From: a virus
DNA: 31,685 bases
Virus record (IMG/VR): IMGVR_UViG_3300006805_000098
Location: 1-31,685 of that record
Strand: one strand, 5' to 3'
Part shown: one piece after another, positions 17,705 to 26,751 of the stretch
Layout: each line of letters starts with the position of its first letter
Numbering within the stretch: the first letter of the stretch is position 1
Position numbers and translations under genes: made by a program
The notes under the pieces: model-generated
Database searches by the model: none
Seen by the model: only the letters and a program-made list of their open reading frames with translations
Told to the model about the DNA's origin: nothing

Positions 17705-18246
17705 TACCTGTAATATTTAATCATCCACCACAATCCATATATTAAACCAGAGACAACAGTTACACTCGTTGCGACTGTTGCCCATAATTCCACATTATTC
17801 CAAAATATCTCACGTTTTCTTTCTTTGATTCGTGATTGTCTTTTTTCTTCCAATACACGTTCAGTTTCTGCTTTGATCTTTGCTTGATCTGCTAAACGGC
17901 GTTTCTCTAGTATCTCATCACGTTTACGTTCCATTGCAAACCAAACTTCTGCTGAATCCAATTCATAGATAATCATATTCTTCAATGATTCTTCATCGTC
18001 CTTTAATTGTTTTTCTTTCAAAACAATATCTAATGCCATCATTGTAACATCTTCTGTACAATTTGGATCATTAGCAGCACGTTGTGCTTCAATCGCAGCA
18101 ACTTTTACTTCTGATGAACTCTTAAAAAAACTACCCAAATCTTGCGTTACTGATTGTATATCTTTACCTAATGCTATTGCTTGTTTGATTCCTTTTATAG
18201 CAGCTTGAGCAGCAGTAAAAGCCAATCCTATTGTTACTGGATCCAT
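17701..18246 (-). CDS. Membrane-anchored coiled-coil protein
   Basis: A 181-residue protein on the minus strand: a small-residue amphipathic N-terminus (P-V-T-I-G-L-A-F-T-A-A-Q-A-A-I-K-G-I), a long charged helical region (about 60-145, with E-K-R-R-L-A-D-Q-A-K-I-K-A-E-T-E-R) and one C-terminal transmembrane segment (V-A-T-S-V-T-V-V-S-G-L-I-Y-G-L-W-W). The ATG at 18246 is chosen because it lies 11 bases after the stop of the upstream gene; the earlier in-frame ATG at 18282 overlaps that gene. I do not recognise a family. Co-transcribed with the DUF4337-like gene. Confidence 0.75.
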   Translation of the reverse strand: MDPVTIGLAFTAAQAAIKGIKQAIALGKDIQSVTQDLGSFFKSSSEVKVAAIEAQRAANDPNCTEDVTMMALDIVLKEKQLKDDEESLKNMIIYELDSAEVWFAMERKRDEILEKRRLADQAKIKAETERVLEEKRQSRIKERKREIFWNNVELWATVATSVTVVSGLIYGLWWMIKYYRY

Positions 18247-18257
18247 CTTATTCTCTC

Positions 18258-18803
18258 TTAAAGGAGTGTTGTAAACATCCAATAAGCATTACCCAACAAA
18301 ATTGCACCAAACACACCCACACATACACTTGCCCAAAACAGTCCCATGCTCACCGATAATATAGCAGCGGATAATAACACTATTGAAATTTGTAATGCAG
18401 AACCTGCGAAAGTGTACCAAGGACTACGTTGTTTGGCTTCAGCACGACCTTCTTCCAACTTAATTGCTTTTGCCATTAACTCCTTCTTACCTTCGCCTGT
18501 AAGTGGGTTGCTTTCATAACTCTCTGCTTTACGTCTATACTTCTCTGCATTAATTTTATTACCCAAATCTTCGGCCTGTGCTGATGCCAATTCATATGCA
18601 GTCTGTTTAATACTTTTTGCTTGGTAGAATGACCAAGTATCATTTGCTTGAATCGTATTTGTTAATACTTTACTACTATTACTATTTCCAAAATAAGTAT
18701 TAATTGCTAATAAAGCAGCAATAACGGTGATTGCCCATCCTGCCCTATCTTTGATATGTGCTTCACGTTCCGATCTAGATGGTTTTTTAATTTCTTCTGA
18801 CAT
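18258..18803 (-). CDS. DUF4337-like membrane protein
   Basis: A 181-residue protein with the DUF4337 pattern: one N-terminal transmembrane helix (A-G-W-A-I-T-V-I-A-A-L-L-A-I-N), the conserved N-D-T-W-S-F-Y-Q-A-K-S-I-K-Q-T near 53-67, a charged helical stretch, and two closely spaced C-terminal membrane segments. The family occurs in bacteria and phages without known function. AAGGGAAT precedes the start and TATAAATA on the minus strand (18844-18837) lies 33 bases upstream, so late expression in the opposite direction to all neighbours is likely; an envelope role late in infection is inferred. Confidence 0.8.
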   Translation of the reverse strand: MSEEIKKPSRSEREAHIKDRAGWAITVIAALLAINTYFGNSNSSKVLTNTIQANDTWSFYQAKSIKQTAYELASAQAEDLGNKINAEKYRRKAESYESNPLTGEGKKELMAKAIKLEEGRAEAKQRSPWYTFAGSALQISIVLLSAAILSVSMGLFWASVCVGVFGAILLGNAYWMFTTLL

Positions 18804-18836
18804 TCATATTCCCTTACACATTTTGACACCATCACG

Positions 18837-18844
18837 TATTTATA
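18837..18844 (-). promoter_or_regulatory. T4-type late promoter for the minus-strand pair
   Basis: TATAAATA reading on the minus strand, exact T4 late consensus, about 33 bases before the ATG at 18803. Confidence 0.65.
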
Positions 18845-18868
18845 ATTGATTATTGCCACAAGTGTGAC

Positions 18869-18897
18869 TTGACTTTAATGTATTAGTGTAGTATAAT
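18869..18897 (+). promoter_or_regulatory. Sigma70-type promoter of the polymerase operon
   Basis: TTGACT (18869-18874), 17 bp, TATAAT (18892-18897), upstream of the Sm-like gene and gene 43. It is divergent from the late promoter at 18844. Confidence 0.8.
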
Positions 18898-18960
18898 TAG
18901 GTGTAGTTTTTCAGACGTTATAAGTAAAACCTCACCAACTCACATTATCATGGAGATTAT

Positions 18961-19269
18961 ATGAATATTATTGTACTAAAACTAACCTCAAACGAAGAAG
19001 TTCTGGCAGAAATTGAATCCCAGACGGACACCAAATACGTTCTTAAAAACCCTGTAGGTGTTGCAATTGTGCGAGGTAAAGATGGCCAACCTAGCGTAGG
19101 TTTCGCGCCATTTCCACTTCATGCCGAACAAAAAACTGATGCCATTATATCTATCGATAAAACTCATGTAGTATATCAGTATATTCCTGCTGAAGATTTT
19201 ATTAAAAATTATAACCAGATTTTTGGTTCAGGAATTGTATTGCCTTCACAACAAATTATTACAGGTTAA
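18961..19269 (+). CDS. Sm-like (LSm-fold) small protein
   Basis: A 102-residue protein resembling the small LSm-like proteins of T4-type marine phages: M-N-I-I-V-L-K-L-T-S-N-E-E-V-L-A-E-I-E at the start, a Y-V-L-K-N-P-V-G-V strand, the F-A-P-F-P-L segment near 47-52 and I-S-I-D-K-T-H-V-V. The pattern of short strands fits an RNA-binding Sm fold, but function is untested. GGAG precedes the ATG. First gene of the polymerase operon; its TAA overlaps the polymerase ATG, so expression is coupled. Confidence 0.65.
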   Translation: MNIIVLKLTSNEEVLAEIESQTDTKYVLKNPVGVAIVRGKDGQPSVGFAPFPLHAEQKTDAIISIDKTHVVYQYIPAEDFIKNYNQIFGSGIVLPSQQIITG

Positions 19270-21809
19270 TGAAAAACTTCTATACTAATGTCCAGAATGT
19301 CGGTGGAAATATTCTCTACCGAGGAATCATGGATGGAAAAAGAGTAAAGCAGAAGATCGAATATTCTCCATCCCTTTATGTACCATCCAAGAAAAAGGAA
19401 ACACAATTCAAGACACTTGATGGGCAATATCTAGACAGGAAACTATTTGGTAACATCTATGAAGCCAGAGATTACGTTAAACAATTTGACGGGGTTTCGG
19501 GTGGAGTAAAAATCTATGGTAATACCAGATATGAATATGCTTACATTGCAGAACAACACACCGAAATGGTTGAGTGGGACCAAGATAAGATTCTAACTGC
19601 AATTATCGATATTGAGGTCGGATCAGAAAATGGTTTCCCTGATCCATATTTGGCCAATGAACCTATCACAGCAATTGCCATTACCTATATTGGTGGTCAG
19701 ACCATCGTATTTGGTTGTGGTGATTATGTAGTACAAGGTGAAGAAATCTACATCAAATGTAGAGATGAGTGGACTCTTTGTAAGAAGTTCATGGAAGTAT
19801 GGACTAAGAAGTGTCCAGATATTATCACGGGTTGGAATACCAAGTTCTTCGATATTCCATACATTATCAATCGGTTTCGCAAGATTCTAGGTGAAGATGA
19901 AACTCGTAAATTATCTCCATGGTTCTATATCAAAGAACGTAAGACAAACATCAATGGTCGTCAACTGATTGCCTATGAAATGGTTGGTGTATCTTCTCTT
20001 GATTATATCGAACTATACAAATGGTATGCACCAGGTGGAAAGTCACAAGAATCCTATCGACTGGATGCTATTGCACAGGTTGAATTGGGTGAAGGTAAAA
20101 TCTCGTATGATGAATATGAGAGCTTGCATCAATTGTATCGTTTGAACTATCAAAAGTTTATTGAATACAACATCAAAGACGTTGCACTGATTTTACGATT
20201 GGAAGATAAGTTGAAACTGTTGGAGTTGGCAATGACTCTGGCATATGATACCAAATGTAACTATGAGGATGTATTTGCACAAACTCGTATGTGGGATTCA
20301 CTGACATATTCTTATCTGTTACAGAAAGATATTATTGTTCCTCCACGAGAGACTCAGGACAAAGATTCTGCATTTGAGGGTGCCTATGTTAAAGAAGTTC
20401 AAGTAGGTAAACATGATTGGGTTGCATCGTTCGACTTGAACAGTCTGTATCCTCACTTGATGATGCAATATAACATTTCACCAGAAACATTGATTGAACC
20501 TAGAAATTATACAGAAGAAATGCGTAAAGTTATTTCTGCTGGTGTTTCTGTGGATAAGATGTTAATGAAACAGGTCGATACAACCGAACTTGTTAATGTT
20601 ACATTGACTCCTAATGGTCAATTCTTCCGTACAGATAAACAAGGTTTCTTGCCTGCGATGATGGAAGAAATGTATGAAGATCGTAAGAAGTTCAAGAATT
20701 TGATGTTGAAGGCAAAGCAAGAGTATGAGGATGAAAAAGATGATTCTAAGAAGTATGATATCGAAAAACGTATTGCACGATTCGATAACCTACAACTCGC
20801 AAAGAAAGTGTCTCTAAACTCTGCATATGGCGCCTTGGGTTCACAATACTTCAGATTCTATGATCTACGCAATGCACTAGGTGTAACATCAGCAGGACAG
20901 TTATCCATTCGTTGGATTGAAGCAAAGATCAATGACTGGATGAATAAGATCATTGGTGGTGAATCAAAAGACTATGTTATTGCCTCTGATACAGATTCGA
21001 TTTATCTTCGTATGGGTGAATTGGTCAATAAGTTTATCAAAGACACATCAGATAAACAAAAGGTCATTGCACTCATGGATAAAATCTGTGAAGAAAAGAT
21101 TCAACCATATATCGACAAGAGTTATACTGAGTTGGCAGAATATGTCCACGCATATGCACAGAAAATGCAAATGAAACGTGAAGGCCTTTCGGACAAAGGT
21201 ATCTGGACTGCCAAGAAACGTTATATTCTAAATGTATATAACAATGAAGGTGTTCAATACAATGAACCAAAGATGAAAGTGATGGGTCTTGAGATGATTA
21301 AGTCCTCAACACCTTCAGTGATTCGTGGTAAGATGAAAGAATCAATTCTGTTAATGGTAAATGGCACTGAAGATGATATCCACAAATTCATTAAAGACTT
21401 TAGGGAAGAATTCAAGAAGTTGCCACCAGAAGATATTTCATTTCCTCGTGGCATGAATGGTCTAAGGAACTATTCTGATCCAGTAACATTGTATAAGAAA
21501 GGTACTCCGATTCATGTTAAGGGTGCAATTCTTTATAATCACTTCCTGAAACAACATGATTTGACCAAAAAATATCCTCTAATCCAAGAAGGCGAAAAGA
21601 TTAAGTTTTGTTATCTAAAGATGCCGAATCACTTTAAAGATATGGTAGTTTCGTATCCTTCGCGTTTACCTAAAGAATTTGGGCTTGACAACTACATCGA
21701 TTATGATGTACAATTTGATAAATCGTTTCTTGAACCCATTAAAGTCATTCTTGACTGTATGAAGTGGACGACAGAAAAAACAAATTCACTAGAGGACTTT
21801 TTCGGATGA
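19269..21809 (+). CDS. 43: DNA polymerase, family B (gp43)
   Basis: At 846 residues, near T4 gp43 (898), this is the replicative polymerase with proofreading. The 3'-5' exonuclease has D114-I-E116 in I-I-D-I-E-V-G, the G-W-N-T-K-F-F-D-I-P-Y motif and Y-N-I-K-D near 303. Polymerase motifs: A, D389-L-N-S-L-Y-P; B, K-V-S-L-N-S-A-Y-G-A-L-G near 515-526; C, D574-T-D576-S. The C-terminus ends with S-L-E-D-F-F-G, the clamp-binding tail. It is a single intact gene with no intron or intein. It overlaps the next gene by four bases. Confidence 0.97.
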   Translation: MKNFYTNVQNVGGNILYRGIMDGKRVKQKIEYSPSLYVPSKKKETQFKTLDGQYLDRKLFGNIYEARDYVKQFDGVSGGVKIYGNTRYEYAYIAEQHTEMVEWDQDKILTAIIDIEVGSENGFPDPYLANEPITAIAITYIGGQTIVFGCGDYVVQGEEIYIKCRDEWTLCKKFMEVWTKKCPDIITGWNTKFFDIPYIINRFRKILGEDETRKLSPWFYIKERKTNINGRQLIAYEMVGVSSLDYIELYKWYAPGGKSQESYRLDAIAQVELGEGKISYDEYESLHQLYRLNYQKFIEYNIKDVALILRLEDKLKLLELAMTLAYDTKCNYEDVFAQTRMWDSLTYSYLLQKDIIVPPRETQDKDSAFEGAYVKEVQVGKHDWVASFDLNSLYPHLMMQYNISPETLIEPRNYTEEMRKVISAGVSVDKMLMKQVDTTELVNVTLTPNGQFFRTDKQGFLPAMMEEMYEDRKKFKNLMLKAKQEYEDEKDDSKKYDIEKRIARFDNLQLAKKVSLNSAYGALGSQYFRFYDLRNALGVTSAGQLSIRWIEAKINDWMNKIIGGESKDYVIASDTDSIYLRMGELVNKFIKDTSDKQKVIALMDKICEEKIQPYIDKSYTELAEYVHAYAQKMQMKREGLSDKGIWTAKKRYILNVYNNEGVQYNEPKMKVMGLEMIKSSTPSVIRGKMKESILLMVNGTEDDIHKFIKDFREEFKKLPPEDISFPRGMNGLRNYSDPVTLYKKGTPIHVKGAILYNHFLKQHDLTKKYPLIQEGEKIKFCYLKMPNHFKDMVVSYPSRLPKEFGLDNYIDYDVQFDKSFLEPIKVILDCMKWTTEKTNSLEDFFG

Positions 21810-22888
21810 TATTCTTTACCTTTTTGACGGCAATTGCATTATCTGGTATTGCCGCATACTATTCAGTGATTGGTCTGACCTCCATATTTGTGGGTGCTTT
21901 CTGGCCAATTATTTTTATGGGTGCAACACTTGAAGTCGCCAAATTGGTAACAACATCTTGGTTATATCGAAACTGGAATACAGCACCGAAAATGTTCAGA
22001 CATTACCTGACTTTTTCGGTGTTGATTCTTATGTTGATTACTTCAATGGGTATTTTTGGATTCTTATCTAAGGCACACATTGACCAATCTGCATCATCTG
22101 GTGATGTGGTTGCTAAAGTTGCATTGATTGATGAAAGGATTCAAATTGAAAAAGATAATATTCAGGCATCGAAGCTGGCGATTAAACAGTTGGATGAAGC
22201 AGTTAATCAGGTTATGGGCAGGTCAACGGATCAAAGGGGTGCCGAGAAAGCGTCCCAGATTAGACGTTCCCAACAAAAAGAAAGAAGTGCGTTGCTATCT
22301 GACATGGCTCAAACACAAAAAAAGATTAATGCATACACTGAAGAAAAATCGCCACTAGCATCAAGTATTCGTAAACTAGAAACTGAAATTGGTCCTTTGA
22401 AGTATGTTGCTGATGTATTCTATGGAACTGGTTCAGATAGTATTGACAAAGCAGTGCGCTTGGTAATTCTTTTGATTATGATTGTGTTTGATCCATTGGC
22501 AATTCTACTGTTGGTTGCTGCAAATATGTCACTGATCGAAAGGAAGAAAAAGGTCAATGAAGAACAAGAGGATGAACCAAAATATGTTGCTGATGTTACT
22601 ATGCCTGAACCAGAAGAATATGAAGATGTGGAAGAACCAATACCCGAAGGTCTGATTAAATTGTTTCAAGACGGCAAAGAACGTGATCGTAAACATCAGC
22701 AAAGTGTAGAAATTGACAAAGATAATTTAGCATTTGTTATTGATGAATCTTCAGGTGAATCTATACCATCATTCACAGGAACAACAAAAGGTTTATTGCC
22801 TGAGAAAGATCCACCCGGATCAAAGAAATTAGAACCTAAGTATGATTACAATGAAGCATATTCGTTTCGTGAAAAAGGAAAAACATGA
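21806..22888 (+). CDS. Membrane protein with central coiled coil
   Basis: A 360-residue protein with about three N-terminal transmembrane helices (first 110 residues), a long periplasmic-type coiled coil (Q-I-E-K-D-N-I-Q-A-S-K ... K-L-E-T-E-I-G-P-L, about 120-200), one or two further helices (V-I-L-L-I-M-I-V-F-D-P-L-A-I-L-L-L-V-A-A) and an acidic, proline-rich cytoplasmic tail. Similar proteins lie beside polymerase and uvsX in distant T4-like phages as far as I recall; function unknown. The ATG overlaps the polymerase TGA. Anchoring the replisome to the membrane is only a guess. Confidence 0.75.
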   Translation: MIFFTFLTAIALSGIAAYYSVIGLTSIFVGAFWPIIFMGATLEVAKLVTTSWLYRNWNTAPKMFRHYLTFSVLILMLITSMGIFGFLSKAHIDQSASSGDVVAKVALIDERIQIEKDNIQASKLAIKQLDEAVNQVMGRSTDQRGAEKASQIRRSQQKERSALLSDMAQTQKKINAYTEEKSPLASSIRKLETEIGPLKYVADVFYGTGSDSIDKAVRLVILLIMIVFDPLAILLLVAANMSLIERKKKVNEEQEDEPKYVADVTMPEPEEYEDVEEPIPEGLIKLFQDGKERDRKHQQSVEIDKDNLAFVIDESSGESIPSFTGTTKGLLPEKDPPGSKKLEPKYDYNEAYSFREKGKT

Positions 22889-23961
22889 GCATTTTAGATA
22901 AAATTAAAAAGAATAGTAGCATTAAAGAGTCTGCTATTTTGGCGAAGTCGAAGTTCTTTACTGGTAAAGATATGATTTCAACTGCGGTACCAATCATCAA
23001 TGTGGCACTGTCTGGTAAACTTGATGGTGGTTTAACTCCAGGTCTTACAATGTGGGCAGGTCCATCCAAACACTTTAAGACAGCATTTTCGTTATTGATG
23101 GCAAAATCTTATTTGGACAAATATGAAAACGCAGCGTTACTATTCTATGACAGCGAATTTGGTACTCCTCAATCGTATTTTGATTCGTTTGGTATCGATC
23201 CCAACCGAGTATTACATACTCCTATTATGGATGTTGAGCAACTCAAGTTCGATATTATGGGTCAACTGACCAATTTAGAACATGATGATAAACTAATTAT
23301 CATTATTGATTCGATTGGTAACCTAGCATCAAAGAAAGAAGTTGATGATGCACTTGACGGCAAATCTGTTGCTGATATGACTCGTGCAAAACAAATCAAA
23401 TCATTGTTCCGTATGGTAACTCCATATCTGACAATGAAAGATATTCCAATGATTGTTGTAAATCACACATACAAAGAAATTGGTTTGTATCCTAAAGACA
23501 TTGTTGGTGGTGGAACAGGTTCATATTATTCCGCAGATAACATCTTCATTCTTGGTCGTCAACAAGAAAAAGAAGGCACAGAAGTTGTCGGTTATAATTT
23601 TATTATTAATGTAGAGAAAAGTCGTTATGTTCGTGAAAAATCTAAGATACCTGTTTCTGTATCTTTCGATGGTGGTATCAGTAAGTGGTCTGGTCTTTTG
23701 GATATTGCTCTCGAAAGTGGTCATGTAATTAAACCAAGCAATGGTTGGTACTCACCTAGAGATGAAGATGGTGTTTATGCAGATAAGAAGTATCGTCTAA
23801 AAGAAACTGACACCAAAGAATTCTGGATGCCAATTCTGAAACAGAAATCATTCCAGGAATATGTTGAGAACAAATATAGTGTTGCATCAGGAGAAATTAT
23901 GCAAGGTGATATTAGTGCGGCATTTGATGTTAACACCATGAACGGTACGGAGGCAAAATGA
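22885..23961 (+). CDS. uvsX: UvsX recombinase (RecA-like)
   Basis: A 358-residue RecA/UvsX strand-exchange protein for recombination-dependent replication and repair. Walker A is G59-P-S-K-H-F-K-T66, close to the G-P-S-K-S-F-K-S form of T4 UvsX; Walker B is L-I-I-I-I-D-S-I-G-N near 132-141; loop L2 lies around G-G-G-T-G-S-Y-Y near 209-216. Length is slightly less than T4 UvsX (391). ATG overlaps the preceding TGA, and the stop overlaps the following ATG. Confidence 0.96.
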   Translation: MSILDKIKKNSSIKESAILAKSKFFTGKDMISTAVPIINVALSGKLDGGLTPGLTMWAGPSKHFKTAFSLLMAKSYLDKYENAALLFYDSEFGTPQSYFDSFGIDPNRVLHTPIMDVEQLKFDIMGQLTNLEHDDKLIIIIDSIGNLASKKEVDDALDGKSVADMTRAKQIKSLFRMVTPYLTMKDIPMIVVNHTYKEIGLYPKDIVGGGTGSYYSADNIFILGRQQEKEGTEVVGYNFIINVEKSRYVREKSKIPVSVSFDGGISKWSGLLDIALESGHVIKPSNGWYSPRDEDGVYADKKYRLKETDTKEFWMPILKQKSFQEYVENKYSVASGEIMQGDISAAFDVNTMNGTEAK

Positions 23962-24278
23962 TTGAAGGTACAGATTACTGTTTTATCTATCCCAAAAACG
24001 ATAAAGTTACAGTACATATTAAATTATTAACCGGGACATATGTCGATACTGTATTCAAGTATGGTAAGGTTAAATTTAAAGAAGAAAATGATCAGGTCTA
24101 TTTACTTTTTGCTTATGATGTGTTAGAATCTACTGTATCAAAGCCAAAAAAGTTGGAGAAAGATACCGACTTCAAAAATTACCTAGGTGATTTATTGGTG
24201 CAAATTATGTCGGGCAATTTAGAACAGGATATTATTGATGAAGCTGGAACAGACGATACTGAAGAATCTGGTATTTAA
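23958..24278 (+). CDS. Unknown protein between uvsX and 41
   Basis: A 106-residue acidic protein. The first 65 residues are beta-rich (Y-C-F-I-Y-P-K-N-D-K-V-T-V-H-I-K, Y-L-L-F-A-Y-D-V-L), the rest helical and ending in an acidic tail (D-E-A-G-T-D-D-T-E-E-S). Similar small proteins sit between uvsX and 41 in other T4-like phages, as I recall, but no function is known. It overlaps uvsX by four bases and gene 41 by 41 bases. Confidence 0.7.
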   Translation: MIEGTDYCFIYPKNDKVTVHIKLLTGTYVDTVFKYGKVKFKEENDQVYLLFAYDVLESTVSKPKKLEKDTDFKNYLGDLLVQIMSGNLEQDIIDEAGTDDTEESGI

Positions 24279-25617
24279 TGAGGACTACCTGAGAAAGGTA
24301 GTTCCTTTTTTGAAAGAAGAATATTTTACAGATAGAACTGATAGAGTAATTTTTAATGAAATCGTCTCATTCACGGATACTTACAACACTACACCTACAA
24401 TTGAAGCAATCCAATTGGCCATTAAAGAAAAGAGAAATCTCACAAATGATGAGGTGGAGAACTGTGAAAAGTATCTACAAGAGATTGAGAAAACTAGCAA
24501 AGAAACATCACAGAATGAATGGCTCGTCGATAAGACGGAAAAGTTTTGCCAGGAAAAGGCCATTTACAATGCTGTCTTGGGGTCTATTTCTATTCTCGAT
24601 GGAAAAGACAAGACAAATGATAAAGGTTCAATCCCGAAGATTTTGTCGGATGCGTTATCGGTCAGTTTTGACAGTTCCGTTGGTCATGATTACTTAAATG
24701 ATTCGGATGATCGATATGAATTCTACCATAGAAAAGAAGAAAAAATCCCATTTGATCTGGACTATTTTAACAAAATTACTAAAGGTGGTTTGCCGAATAA
24801 AACTCTTAACATTGCTCTGGCGGGTACGGGTGTGGGTAAGAGTTTATTCATGTGTCATGTTGCTGCCTCATGTATGGTACAAGGCAAAAATGTACTCTAC
24901 ATCACCATGGAAATGGCTGAAGAAAAGATTGCAGAACGTATTGATGCGAATCTATTGAATGTAACACTCGATGACCTTGGCCAATTGTCAAAAGAGATGT
25001 ATGACAAAAAGGTCGAACGTGTAAAAGAAAAGACTACTGGTAAGTTGATTATCAAAGAATACCCAACTGCATCAGCCTCAGCAACACATTTTAGAACATT
25101 ATTGAATGAACTCAATCTCAAGAAGTCTTTCGTTCCTCACATTATTTTTATTGATTATCTCAACATATGTTGTAGTTCAAGAATTAAAGCCGGATCTAAC
25201 ATCAATTCATACACTTACGTTAAATCAATCGCAGAAGAATTGCGAGGTTTGGCCGTTGAGTTCGGAGTACCAATTGTATCTGCAACACAAACAACAAGAT
25301 CGGGCTTTACTTCTTCCGACCCAGGACTCGAAGATACAAGTGAGTCTTTTGGTTTGCCCGCTACTGCTGACATGATGTTTGCCTTGATTACGTCCGAAGA
25401 ACTAGAATCTCTCGGTCAAATTATGGTAAAACAATTGAAGAATAGATATTCTGATCCCACATTTCACAAACGATTCACAATTGGTGTGGATAGAGCAAAG
25501 ATGAAACTGTATGATGTAGAACAATCAGGCCAAGACGGCATCTCTGATGCAGGACATAGTGGATCTGGTGGACCAAGGCCAGCACCTAAAAAATCATTTG
25601 ATGGATTTAAAGTATAA
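24238..25617 (+). CDS. 41: Replicative DNA helicase (gp41, DnaB-like)
   Basis: A 459-residue hexameric 5'-3' helicase of the primosome. The N-terminal domain begins like T4 gp41 (L-E-Q-T-I-L-K-N-L-V-F then Y-L-R-K-V-V-P-F-L-K-E-E-Y-F). Walker A is A-G-T-G-V-G-K-S at 195-202, Walker B I-I-F-I-D-Y-L at about 297-303, followed by the L-A-V-E-F-G-V-P-I-V-S-A-T-Q-T sensor segment. The start is the ATG at 24238, which gives a terminus aligned with T4; it lies inside the preceding gene. The stop overlaps the next ATG (TAATG). Confidence 0.95.
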   Translation: MKLEQTILKNLVFNEDYLRKVVPFLKEEYFTDRTDRVIFNEIVSFTDTYNTTPTIEAIQLAIKEKRNLTNDEVENCEKYLQEIEKTSKETSQNEWLVDKTEKFCQEKAIYNAVLGSISILDGKDKTNDKGSIPKILSDALSVSFDSSVGHDYLNDSDDRYEFYHRKEEKIPFDLDYFNKITKGGLPNKTLNIALAGTGVGKSLFMCHVAASCMVQGKNVLYITMEMAEEKIAERIDANLLNVTLDDLGQLSKEMYDKKVERVKEKTTGKLIIKEYPTASASATHFRTLLNELNLKKSFVPHIIFIDYLNICCSSRIKAGSNINSYTYVKSIAEELRGLAVEFGVPIVSATQTTRSGFTSSDPGLEDTSESFGLPATADMMFALITSEELESLGQIMVKQLKNRYSDPTFHKRFTIGVDRAKMKLYDVEQSGQDGISDAGHSGSGGPRPAPKKSFDGFKV

Positions 25618-26720
25618 TGTTTACTAAAGAAGATGCAATTCATTGTGCAAAAGTGTTTCATGATTATTTTGGTAATTTTGAACGCATTGATGAGTACATG
25701 CGAGATCAGAAACTAAATTCACTGGCAGATTTGCCTACCAATCCTCTATTCCCGATTGAAGATGAATTGTTTTCTGATTTCACCATGCACCCAAATGATA
25801 TGGATTTTGAGGTGTGTGAAATTGATAATGAAACATGGACGAATCTGCTTAACATTACATCATCACATGTAAACATTGCACCTGTTGGTCGCAATGTGAA
25901 GTTGGCAGTACGCGAGAAAACTACTGGAAAGTACGTTGGTTTCATTCGTCTTGGTTCACCTGTAATCAACTGCAAACCAAGAAATGAAATGCTTGGACAA
26001 GTGTTTACGCAACAACCTGAGTGGGGCAAACGATTCAATGACTCATCAATGATGGGTTTTGTTATTGTACCTGCACAACCATTCGGGTATAATTACTTGG
26101 GTGGCAAACTACTTGCTGGTATTTGTACATCACACGCCGTTCGTGAAATTGTCAACAAGAAATACAATATGAATTTGTGTCTCTTTGAAACAACAAGTTT
26201 GTATGGTTCATCCAAGAATGTATCACAGTATGACGGCATGAAACCTTTTATTCGTTATAAGGGGTTGACAGATAGTGATTTCTTGCCTATGATGCATGGT
26301 AAACCATATTCTGACCTCCGTGATTATGTACAAAACAAAGTTGGTCCTTTGGTCGAAGATGGTGCATCAAGTAAGAAATTAAAAATCAGTATGAAAATCA
26401 TTTCAATGACAAAGGCGGCACTGAAAGGTACACCTGAATTAGAAGGTTTTATGAAAACTATTACTGATGCAAAGAAACTGACTGAACAGAAACGTTACTA
26501 CATTTCACACTATGGTTATAAAAACATGGTTGACTATGTTACCTGCAAAACAGATACATTAATCAAAGATGATACCTATGATAAATTTGAATTGGAAAAT
26601 GTCATTGCGTGGTGGAAAAACAAAGCAAGTAATCGTTTCGATACATTAAAGGCAGATGGTCGATTGAGAACTGAATTGGAAATCTGGACTTCCGGTAAAC
26701 CTATTGATATCATCAGATAA
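25617..26720 (+). CDS. DUF4338 / DruA-like protein, copy 2
   Basis: A 367-residue paralogue of the protein encoded at 790. Shared signatures: G-K-Y-V-G-F at 104-109, P-F-G-Y-N-Y-L-G-G-K-L-L-A at 155-167, E-T-T-S-L-Y-G at 191-197 and S-Q-Y-D-G at 203-207. It lacks the R-D-K-A-I-G-W motif of copy 1, having P-R-N-E-M-L-G-Q at that place. It is translationally coupled to the gp41 helicase gene (TAATG), which ties this copy to the replication operon. Family membership rests on recalled motifs; the activity is unknown. Confidence 0.65.
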   Translation: MFTKEDAIHCAKVFHDYFGNFERIDEYMRDQKLNSLADLPTNPLFPIEDELFSDFTMHPNDMDFEVCEIDNETWTNLLNITSSHVNIAPVGRNVKLAVREKTTGKYVGFIRLGSPVINCKPRNEMLGQVFTQQPEWGKRFNDSSMMGFVIVPAQPFGYNYLGGKLLAGICTSHAVREIVNKKYNMNLCLFETTSLYGSSKNVSQYDGMKPFIRYKGLTDSDFLPMMHGKPYSDLRDYVQNKVGPLVEDGASSKKLKISMKIISMTKAALKGTPELEGFMKTITDAKKLTEQKRYYISHYGYKNMVDYVTCKTDTLIKDDTYDKFELENVIAWWKNKASNRFDTLKADGRLRTELEIWTSGKPIDIIR

Positions 26721-26723
26721 ATA
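26716..26723 (+). promoter_or_regulatory. Possible late promoter (GATAAATA)
   Basis: One base off TATAAATA, 28 bases before the ATG at 26752, the same spacing as the exact late promoter at 15764. An 8-bp hairpin ATCCATTA/TAATGGAT (26723-26745) follows directly. Confidence 0.35.
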
Positions 26724-26751
26724 TCCATTACATATATTAATGGATTAAAAA

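Noticed and set aside
21685-21714. Promoter TTGACA-18-TACAAT near the end of gene 43
   Set aside because: It lies in conserved coding sequence and may be chance; not strong enough to list as a feature.
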